A stretch of 64,000 bases of DNA. Origin: Pyrenochaeta sp. MPI-SDFR-AT-0127 (Eukaryota > Ascomycota > Dothideomycetes > Pleosporales > Cucurbitariaceae). The DNA lies in NCBI GenBank assembly GCA_020747015.1, contig JAGTJM010000019.1:248001-312000 (forward strand). Reading direction: 5' to 3'. The position numbers and the translations under genes were made by a program. Shown piece by piece: positions 55,343 through 64,000 of the stretch (position 1 is its first letter; each line of letters begins with the position of its first letter). Below the pieces are notes generated by a model. The model was not told the DNA's origin and made no database searches. It saw nothing but the letters and a program-made list of their open reading frames with translations.

Positions 55343-58300
55343 ATGCCGCGGCGGCAGTTCCAGGCCGACCTCGCAAAGGCGGTCGAGGGCGTCTCGATTG
55401 CGGGTATCTCAGATGTGCAATCTGGTGGTGATGATGGCGAGTTTACTTTCATGTGCGTTGCAGATGGTCAGCAGCTCAGCATCTCGGTTCTTGTCCCAGG
55501 TATGTGTGGTGTCGTGGTATGCTCCCGAGCATGTGCCTTGCCGCGGCGCATTTTCCATGCCACCCTAAATTTAGGCCATTCCAGACTGTATAAATTTGCT
55601 AATATCTGATCCAGAGCTTTCTGACTATCCTTCGTGTCATATGTGCATGATATACGGTGCAGACAACGCCTCAGCCAGTGTCGCTGCGGCGCTTGACGAT
55701 ATCACCGGCAGTGCTACGGGCAAGACGATTTCACAAATCCTTGAGCTTGTTTCACGCAGACTTGAGTCTACTGACGATGATGGCGACCAACAGATGCTCA
55801 ACTCACAAGAATTTGACGACTTCGATGACGAGGACAACGACGAGGACGAGTACTTCCCAGGCGACGATGAAATGCTTCCTCGACCTATTTTGGCTGACAA
55901 CCTTGCCTCAGCATCAGGTGGCGGTTATACAGAAGCTACAACAGCTTTTCGTCAACGCATTCGTAGTGATCTTCTGATCGCGAAGAGTGAAGGTTTCAAG
56001 GTCGGCTACCAGGGTGGTCTAATGGATGGTCTAGGCTGCTATGTGAGCCTTTCCGTTCGCATCGCTAAACTTGATATCTCAGAAGAAGCTATGCAAGCCT
56101 GGCAACTCGAGCCCGCGGAGTACCTTGTTACTATCTTTCATTATCCGAGTGGTTACAAAAGTATGGACGATCTGAAGTCCTACGACTCTATTCAGGCACG
56201 ACGTAATTTCGCTATACGCATTGGCATTTCCACAACTTATAAGCCTACCATGCAAGAAGCGATACAAGCGTTCACCGTGCTCAGTAAAGAAGAAGAGAAG
56301 CGGCGGGAAGAATCACAGCAATCTGATTCGCAACAAGTTTCAGAATTGCCAAAGGGCTTCCGGAATTCCTTCATCTCAAGACCGCTAAATGAGCTATTAG
56401 AGCAACGCTTCCACATGCTCCTCAAATACCGCTACGGTGGGATGCCATGGCATGGAGCTGAAGCTTTTTACAACGATCAGGTCCTTCACGCATCGCACAC
56501 ACACTCAGACGCCTCAAGCGACAAGTATTATGACGAAGAACATGTTAGTAATACATGGCCCAAACTCGTTACAGAGGATCATATCCAGGCTTCTTTTGGC
56601 CAGGAGCACTCTCTTCCCGTGGTGGGCATGCAATTCGTTCTGCGACACTTTGTGCGATGCACTGAGTTCTGTCTCATCTGTTTCAGCAAGATGCCCGACG
56701 ACCTCCAGGCGATCAAACCATACGTGTGCGACAATCCATTGTGTCTATACCAGTATATGTCCTTGGGGTTTGGCCCCAGCATCGAACATGAAATTCTTTC
56801 ACAGCCCAAAGTGGTTGATCTTCTGATCAGCTTCTGCTATAGCAGCGCACGTCTGGGGAGACTGAGAGATTTTCCCGTTGGCCTCAGCTTAGCGGTCCCA
56901 CCGGCCGTATCAACTGAGATGGACTACGCGATGACCCAGCAGCAACAGTATCCATCGTATGGTGTTCAGCATGTGCCGCAACCTCAGCCACCCACTACAG
57001 TTCACAAAGAGACATTAGCACGAAGCATGAGGTACAAAGCAGACACCCGAGAGATGCTCTTCGAGGATAGACTGCAAGCTTGTCCTGTCGTCGCTGGTAA
57101 TTGGATCGTCATCAGAACTGATGATAACCCCAGTGACGCATTGCATTGTCGTGTAGTCGATACATCGCTCTATCCATCGGTGAGAGTATCAGAACCAGTC
57201 ATTCCAGTGTTTGTAGAGAGCCAGGCCGATACTTACGGGTCCTCTCGAATAAACCCAGTGCAGCAGACTCGCCCGAATCAAAAGCCCTTTTCACGTCCAG
57301 CTCCTAAGAATGACTTTCGATCAGCTAGCTTCTACATCTATGATCAAAACTTCGATGATCTTTCGGAACAGCAGAAGCGAGAGGCAATAGCAGCCCTATT
57401 GGACCTACTTCCTTCCGTTTCAGACATGAAAAGGTATCTTCTTCGGAAGGCACAATCGTCGCTTAGCTCATGGGTTGATCGCCTTTCTCCTGCTGCCCTT
57501 GGGATATTGCGATGGATCATTGCCTCCAATCGGGCGTGTATACTGCAAGTTGACAATGAGGATGATGTTGTGAGTGGCCGTAAGGCGGAGGATCGCCTGT
57601 ATGGAATGGGAGGCTGGGCGCAATTCAGATTTGCCATGGGCGCTCCCGACAAGGAACGTCGATTCATCCAAGCAGTGCGAGAAACAACCACTAGGTTGCA
57701 CCTGAAGTATCCGACTTTGTTTGCGTGGCACGGCAGTCCACTCCGGAATTGGCACAGCATCATTCGTGAGGGTCTTCACTTTAATGATACTCTCCACGGT
57801 CGTGCTTTCGGCAATGGCGTCTACCATGCCCTTGATGTTAATACCAGCCTGGGATACTCGAATTTTGGCTACGGTGTGATGTCCTGGCCGATGAGTGAGC
57901 TCAAAGTTCAGCAAGCGTTGGCACTCAATGAGATTGTGAATGCGCCAAAAGAGTTTGTTAGCCAAAACCCGCACCTTGTGGTCGCCCAGCTCGACTGGAT
58001 TCAAACTCGCTATCTCTTTGTCAAAACTAAGGACGAGCACACATTAACTGCGGTAGAATCAGGCACCAAGCCACTCGAATGCGTTGAACAGGACCCAGTC
58101 AGAACTCCTCGTGGCGTAGGTGGCGAGCTCGTTATCCCTATACGTGCGATTGCAGCATCACGCCGGCCGAAGTCGAAGAATACAACAGTATGTTACAGAC
58201 ATATTTCAGATATTAATGCTTGCTAACAATTGGATAGAAGCACAAGCGTCAGAAGGCCTCGGGCACATCCCAGTACGACCCTATTGAGATTGATGACGAT

Positions 58301-59143
58301 GACGATGCCATGAGCATTGCCACCCTGGATGAAGACCGAGCTATCTTTGATACCGATGACAGTTTCAAGCCGCACCAGCCTGTTGACTCACTTCCGACAC
58401 CAAACTCGATCAAGGGTGACAAAGGCAAATCAAAACTTGGGAGTCTTGCCTCTTCCTTTGGCTCGAAGTTTTTCGGGTCAAAGTCTTCTTCAACATACGA
58501 TTACGTTCCAGGTACTCTGGACTATAGCACCTTGCCAATGCTTCAGATGCCTGCATGGGCGACCTCATCGGCTACGAAGCGCTTGATGAAAGATTTCAAA
58601 GATATCATTCAGATTCAGAATACAGAGCCTCCACACGAACTAGGCTGGCACATCGACGAGGACAGGATGGACAATATATACCAGTGGATTGTGGAACTGC
58701 ATACTTTTGATCCGACACTTCCCCTAGCACAAGACATGAAGAAGAAGAATATCAAGAGCGTCGTCCTCGAGCTACGGTTTGGTAAGGACTATCCTATGAG
58801 TCCACCCTTTGTCCGCGTCATCCGTCCTCGGTTCTTGGGCTTCCAGCAAGGTGGTGGTGGTCATGTTACTGCAGGAGGTGCCATGTGTATGCAACTTCTC
58901 ACCAACGATGGTTGGAGCGCCGTGTCGTCGATCGAGTCTGTGCTCCTACAGGTCCGTGTGGCAATATCTAGTCTTGAACCAAGACCTGCTCGTCTGCAGC
59001 ATGGTGGTGCCATGGACTATGGTGTTGGTGAGGCTGTTGATGCATATATACGTGCCTGCGCCATCCATGGCTGGACAGTTCCGACCGGCTTTAAGGAGAT
59101 GGCGTATGGCGGATCTGCAAATACAGGTGGATATGGAGGATAA
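55343..59143 (+). CDS. PARP catalytic domain fused to a UBE2Q-type E2 domain
   Basis: Three exons, 55343-55499, 55615-58187 and 58238-59143, give 1211 residues in phase. The N-terminal region (about 1-130) has an acidic run (D-D-F-D-D-E-D-N-D-E-D-E). The PARP catalytic part at about 730-870 has H758 in W-H-G-S-P and G-N-G-V-Y-H for the second (Tyr) position. At the place of the usual catalytic Glu the sequence reads T-R-Y-L-F-V, so the third triad residue is not Glu. The C-terminal E2 domain (about 1000-1190) has the active Cys1127 in G-G-A-M-C-M-Q-L-L and W-S-A-V-S-S-I-E-S-V, as in UBE2Q. Such PARP-UBC fusions are known in ascomycetes. The H-Y-non-Glu triad predicts mono-ADP-ribosylation or no transfer activity. 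How the two domains cooperate is unknown. Confidence 0.9.
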
Positions 59144-59592
59144 TAATCCAGCGCAGACCGCGGGTGAATCTGCGACTGGCCATTTAGCAACGAACAGCAA
59201 CGCGATTGCGATCCTGCATTCAAAACTTGAAGCAGTAGTTTCGGTGTTCGGTAGACCCAGCAGTTGGCAAGTCTTCTGTCTTTTTAGTAAGATCTGAGCG
59301 ATCCTCTTGTAGGGTGATTGGTGTGCGAAGGCCTCGCATCACATGGTGTTTGGGTCATTTCCGTTCGCTGGAGTTTCGGTACTGATGCATTGGGCTGCGC
59401 ATATGATATCTCATCGACCCTTACATTACATATGGCGTCCACATACATGGACACATGAACATGAAGCATTAGTTTTCACGGCTAGAGATGTCAACATAGT
59501 GTTTATCTTTATGACAAGAGCTGTACTCGTGATGAAGATTCGTGATTGTATATTGGGTATCATTAACACATGGTACGATGACGAGCTTTCGC
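59144..59592. other. Convergent 3' flanks of PARP-UBC and GPI8
   Basis: 449 bp between the two stop codons, presumably both 3' UTRs. No supported gene. Confidence 0.5.
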
Positions 59593-60822
59593 TCATAGCG
59601 ACTCCAACCAAGTCCCTGCAAACCATATTCCCGCACAACCCACTAACGCTGCAGCACCAAAAGCTTGATTCGTCCACCCTTGATCTTCGTCGACGCGCAC
59701 AGCACCCTCCCTTCTCAAGCTCTGCACCGCTTTTGCTTCCTCTACAACGTGTTCAGCCTGCGGTTGTGCACTCAAACTCTCATTATGTCTCCTCTTCGCC
59801 TCAAGAATCATCCTATCAATAGCCGCAAGCTCCTCTCTCCATTGCGTCTCGTTCTTGCTCTCGCCTCCAACCTCGACATTCTGCACATTGCCAAAGAAAT
59901 CCATAACCTTCCTATTCCTCGCTGTTTCTTCTCCTCCTCCAAAAAGATCATACCGTATGCCGGGGTGGCTGTGAATCTTTTCCTCATCATAGCTGTCGAA
60001 TAGGTCGCCCATAGTGAGCTTGGAGGTCGGGTCGCGAACCTGCGTCTCGAGAAACTCGAGGTTGTAGTATGTGTAGCGGTCGATGACGGCCACGCCGACG
60101 TCGTTGTCGGCGTGGTGCGAGTACGACGATTGGTCTATCTCTGAAGACCCGGTGGCGAGGATGTTTGGTGAGTAGAACTTCGAGTACATAGTGTTTGCCT
60201 GGCATGTATCTATCATGAAGAGGAGTTCGTGGTATCTGCAATGTATCATATTAGCAATGTTGTAAGTCTTAGAAGCGAGAGACTATTGTGTCATTTTAAC
60301 GTACCGTTTCTTTTCCCACATCTGACCAAATGCATCGGCTAAATCGAATGCGCTGATTTCTTCTGCATCTTGAAATTTGAGAAATTCATTGCCTCCATGA
60401 CCCGTCATATATACCAGAATGTTACTCCGCTCATCCGTCATCAACCTTTTACTTCTCGGCATATCCTCCCCCACCCGATCCGTCATCAGTCGAATAAAAT
60501 TCTCAACCGTCACCTCATACCCTCGATAATCTACTTCAATGTTGTCGCCGTACAGGTCAAGGGCGCGATCTGCATTATTGTACACGGTGCCAGGGAAGGC
60601 GTTGCGTGGGTTGCACGCCATATCGTCGGGGAGCATGAGGATGATTTGCGAGTCTGGAATTCCAAGGCGTTTAACGGTACGATAGAGAGAGAGTACATTG
60701 GCAAGATGCCGATAGTTGAACCAGAAGCGCGATGTGGACACGAGGACAGCCCAGTTGGATGTATGTTCGCCCGCAGCAAAGGGGGCTGCCAGTAAAGGCA
60801 GAAGCGCGGTCGAGAACTTCAT
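59593..60822 (-). CDS. GPI8: GPI8/PIG-K, catalytic subunit of GPI transamidase
   Basis: Two exons, 60305-60822 and 59593-60235, with a 69-nt intron, give 386 residues. The ATG at 60820-60822 is followed by a signal peptide (K-F-S-T-A-L-L-P-L-L-A-A-P-F-A). The caspase-like fold is marked by N-W-A-V-L-V-S-T-S-R-F-W-F-N-Y-R-H, the catalytic His142 in Y-M-T-G-H-G-G and Cys184 in M-I-D-T-C-Q-A, the latter just after the splice junction. One hydrophobic helix near the C-terminus (A-A-L-V-G-C-A-G-I-W-F-A) anchors it in the ER membrane. The enzyme cuts the C-terminal signal of pro-proteins and attaches the preformed GPI anchor. Length and all key residues fit the family. Confidence 0.95.
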
Positions 60823-61151
60823 AATGTCTGCAAAACCTGTACAAAGCACCGAATGTGAAAGAAATAAGGAATGCGCTCAGCAGAAAGAATATGGGGGCAA
60901 GGAGCCGTTCACGATGTCTGGTCGATGTTGTTGGTGAGCACTGACAAATCGGAGATAAGCCGCCAATAACACCTCATCACGTGCAGGCCTCGGGTTAACT
61001 ATGAAGCTCACTAATTGCATCATCGCAGGCACTACCCTAACCACGCATTATCCGGAATCAGACATCGTATGAAGCTTGATTAGACGTCCGTCATCTATGA
61101 GCCTTGCACTACACGCTGTCTGAGCCCATACCCCTCCAACCTATATCAAAA
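60823..61151. promoter_or_regulatory. Shared divergent promoter of GPI8 and the OPT transporter, with a short uORF
   Basis: The start codons are 329 bp apart on opposite strands. On the plus strand a complete eight-codon upstream frame (61097-61123, ATG to TGA) ends 28 nt before the transporter start codon, if the mRNA begins upstream of it. It could reduce or tune transporter translation. Confidence 0.55.
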
Positions 61152-63438
61152 ATGGCACCGGACCGGGGATCATCATTAGAGACTGAGAGAGCTGGACATC
61201 ATGAAGAAGAAGAGGATCTGACTGATGAAACACTCAGCCGTTCAAGATCAGGAGCTCGTAGATATCTTGCCGAGCAAGCCGCACAGCCGCAAAACTTCAC
61301 ACTTCGCGGCGTCCTGGTCGGCCTAGCGATCGGTGTCGTGATATGTTTTTCCAACATGTACTTCGGTCTACAAACTGGCTGGGTATCTGGCATGGCTATG
61401 CCTTCTGCTCTCATAGGATTTGCGTACTTCAAAGTCGTAGCTCGTACGCTCAAACTTCCATTCACACCTGTGGAAAATGTTCTGGTCCAATCTGTGGCTG
61501 GATCTGTAGGAACGATGCCACTGGGGTGCGGATTCGTCGGTGTCATTCCTGCGCTGAACTATCTGCTGAAACCTGAAGAGAATGGACCACTGGATATCAG
61601 TCTTTGGAAACTTATTGTATGGTCTGTGGGAATTTGCTTCTTTGGCGTTGTTTTTGCGGTGCCTTTAAGAAAAGAGATGATCATCAGAGAGAAGCTGAAG
61701 TTCCCGAGTGGAACTGCGACGGCACTTTTGATCAGAGTACTGCATGGTGATGAAAAGTCAAATGCAATGGTCACGCGAGAACGAAGAGAAAACGAGCACG
61801 AGGAAGAAGAAGAGACGCAGGGCTTGTTGCAAGGTTCAAGCACACAACGGGAAGAGCATGATTTGCGGCCGTCATTGGACGATAATTCACAAGAACAAAA
61901 TCGTGAACAAGAGCTTGGGGAAGATGGAGACTGGAAAGCTAAGATTCATTTGCTGTTGATATCATTTGCTGGATCTGCGCTGTATACTGTTGTGTCATAC
62001 TTTATTCCACAACTCCACGACATTCCCATCTTTGGTCTATCTCTCGCTCAGAACTGGCTTTGGACGCTAAATCCATCGCCCGCGTACGTTGGTCAAGGTA
62101 TCATTATGGGACCCGCAACAACACTTCATATGCTACTCGGTGCTATCATAGGCTGGGCATTTCTCTCTCCACTCGCAAAACACAAAAACTGGGCCCCAGG
62201 ACCGGTGTCCGATTGGACTAACGGCTCTAAGGGCTGGATTGTTTGGATATCCCTTGCGATCATGCTCGCAGATTCTCTCGTGAATCTGGGATGGCTTCTT
62301 ATCCGACCGCTCGTTGGGATCTGTCGACTTTACTACCCAAATGCAAAAGAAACATTCCAATCCAATACCTGGAAGGACTTATTCACACTCAACATCACAT
62401 CTAAGCAACGATATACACAGATCAACGACGGCACTTCTGAGACTCCATTGACAACGATCAAAAATCACCTCACAGAAGGTGCAGAGCCCGACGCTCCACC
62501 GGAACACCTTATCTCAAACCGCACCACCGTCATCGGTATGATAGCTTCCCTTGTCCTTTGTATCGCCGCCGTCCATATTTCCTTCCCGAATCTTATCCCG
62601 TTCCGTCTGACTATCCTTGCACTCATTCTTTCGCTCTTTTTGTCAATCATGGGTGTTCGCGCCCTCGGCGAGACCGATCTCAACCCTGTCTCCGGAATTT
62701 CCAAGCTCACACAACTGGTTTTTGCACTTGTCACCCCAACCAGTGGACCAGGAGCGAAAAATGCCGTCATAATCAATCTTGTAGCAGGCGCCATCTCCGA
62801 GTCAGCGGCTCTCCAAGCCGGCGACTTGCTGCAAGATCTGAAGTGTGGACATCTGCTGGGCGCAGCACCTAATGCACAATTTTATGGACAGATCATCGGC
62901 AGTGCAGTCGGCGCCGTTCTATCAGCAGTAGTGTACAAGCTTTACAACAATGTTTATACTATCCCCGGTGGCCTGTTCGAAGTCCCAACAGGCTATGTCT
63001 GGGTTTTCACCGCACGTCTTGTCACAGGTACAGGACTACCGCCTATGGTAAAAGAATGGGCGAGTGGCGCTGCCATCATATTTGCCGTGGGTACAATTGT
63101 TCGCGTATGTGGGAACACCAGAAAGCAAAGAGGTCTAAGTGTATGGTGGGTTGATTTCGTACCGGGCGGTATCGCTGTTGCTGTTGGTACGTGACTTCAC
63201 TTTCCTCCTCTTGTGTTGTATGTGTTTATCTGAATACTGACGTCGATTAGGTATGTACAACACGCCCTCTTTTACGCTGGCACGAACGATCGGTGGGTTG
63301 ATCAGTTTGTGGTGGAGGCGCTGGAAGGGAAGAAGCGAGACGCCGATCATTGTCCTGGCCAGTGGGTTGATACTTGGAGAAGGGTTGTTCAGTATTGTGA
63401 ACCTTCTGCTAGCGAGTTTGAACGTTCCACATCTATAA
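61152..63438 (+). CDS. OPT-family oligopeptide or metal-chelate transporter
   Basis: Two exons, 61152-63186 and 63251-63438, give 740 residues. The ATG at 61152 (M-A-P-D-R-G) is the first usable in-frame start. After a charged cytosolic N-terminus (about 1-55) come many hydrophobic helices. The OPT signature region begins F-T-L-R-G-V-L-V-G-L-A-I-G, and S-N-M-Y-F-G-L-Q-T-G-W is the conserved first-helix motif. An acidic loop (about 200-260) separates the two halves. Late conserved parts include G-A-I-S-E-S-A-A-L-Q-A-G-D-L-L-Q-D-L and, in the last exon, N-T-P-S-F-T-L-A-R. The order resembles the yellow-stripe-like/OPT group rather than PTR2. These are proton-coupled importers at the plasma or vacuolar membrane; the substrate is not predictable here. 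Confidence 0.9.
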
Positions 63439-64000
63439 AGCATTTCGCATTGTCGCCTCATAAAACGAGTGCGTACGTCGAATATTAGTATGATATTTTG
63501 ACCGCTTGCACAATGGTGCCTTTGCTAGACGTTTTGTCATTGCCACACGAACCAAGTCTCTAGCTGCTGCAAGACCATGTTGCTTTACAATGCCGCCAAT
63601 CACGTCGAGCAAGGCACGGGGCATCATAGAGAACATGCAGTCTACGCTCGAAGCTCACATGAATACGTTCCATTTGCCCGCAATGGGCATGATAAAACAG
63701 CACTGCCAAGCAGCCTAAAGAGCTACATGCTTCGTGTTTGATTAGGCTTTATTGGTAGAGATGGTGCGGTCTCCCTTCTAAAGCCCCAGCGGGCTTGCGT
63801 TGGCCTTTGGCTTGGATTGTTTGAAGCTGAGTGTGAAGGCTTATGCCCTGCAAACAAACTCCAGTATAAAACAATCCCGATAGCAACACAGTGAAGGGCT
63901 TGGACGTGAAAGCAATGGTTGCCCAAGTATTGGAAAAGCTGACATTACAAGCCAAGTACTACTACCAGCGAGTGTGTAAGACCAACAGAGCAGAGCGCTA
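63439..64000. other. 3' flank of the transporter, no gene seen
   Basis: From the transporter stop to the right edge I see no supported frame. The edge may cut a further gene or its flank. Confidence 0.45.

Overview
The window reads as nuclear DNA of a filamentous ascomycete (Pezizomycotina). The gene complement (MRC1, YEN1/GEN1, an OSH3-type oxysterol-binding protein, GH43 and CE16 enzymes, a large NACHT-TPR protein, a PARP-UBC fusion) suggests Dothideomycetes, perhaps Pleosporales; that placement is inferred from gene content, not from any search. Introns are short (mostly 47-105 nt, up to 211), begin GT (often GTACGT, GTAAGT or GTATGT) and usually carry a CTAAC-like branch site 8-15 nt before the AG. 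All gene models were spliced by hand by checking reading phase across each junction.

Layout. 1-3925: a large unrecognised protein (minus). 3926-9953: about 6 kb with no gene I can support. 9954-17575: a seven-exon NACHT/TPR STAND protein (plus). 18011-19142: a secreted CE16/GDSL acetylesterase (minus). 20877-23936: an OSH3-type sterol/PI4P transfer protein (plus). 24880-26563: RTF1 of the Paf1 complex (minus), head to head with COQ7 (26896-27898). 28107-32066: MRC1/claspin (minus). 33646-34626: an intracellular GH43 (plus). 34852-36008: a membrane-anchored MOSC protein (minus). 37028-38963: a C2H2 zinc-finger protein (minus), with a doubtful small ORF at its 3' end. 38964-41983: a 3 kb non-coding stretch with simple repeats. 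41984-44888: YEN1/GEN1 (minus), 190 bp from the AT-hook protein at 45079-48987 (plus). 49360-49492: a tRNA-Pro(UGG) gene (minus). 49983-51341: TAM41 (minus). 51614-52939: a two-BIR survivin-like protein (plus). 53475-54515: a COG7-like protein (minus). 55343-59143: a PARP-UBC fusion (plus). 59593-60822: GPI8 (minus). 61152-63438: an OPT transporter (plus).

Much of this is housekeeping: replication and chromosome maintenance (MRC1, YEN1, BIR1, the AT-hook protein), transcription elongation (RTF1), mitochondrial lipid and quinone synthesis (TAM41, COQ7), and secretory-pathway and membrane functions (GPI8, COG7, OSH3). Genes alternate in strand, so most gaps are either short shared promoters or convergent 3' ends. 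The grouping is not an operon and I infer no common pathway.

The most unusual signal is the tRNA-Pro gene. Besides an ordinary 13-nt intron after position 37, its D-loop is split by a 48-nt segment that looks exactly like a spliceosomal intron of this genome (starts GTACGT, has a CTAAC branch site, ends CAACAG). Removing both segments leaves a standard-length 72-nt tRNA-Pro cloverleaf.
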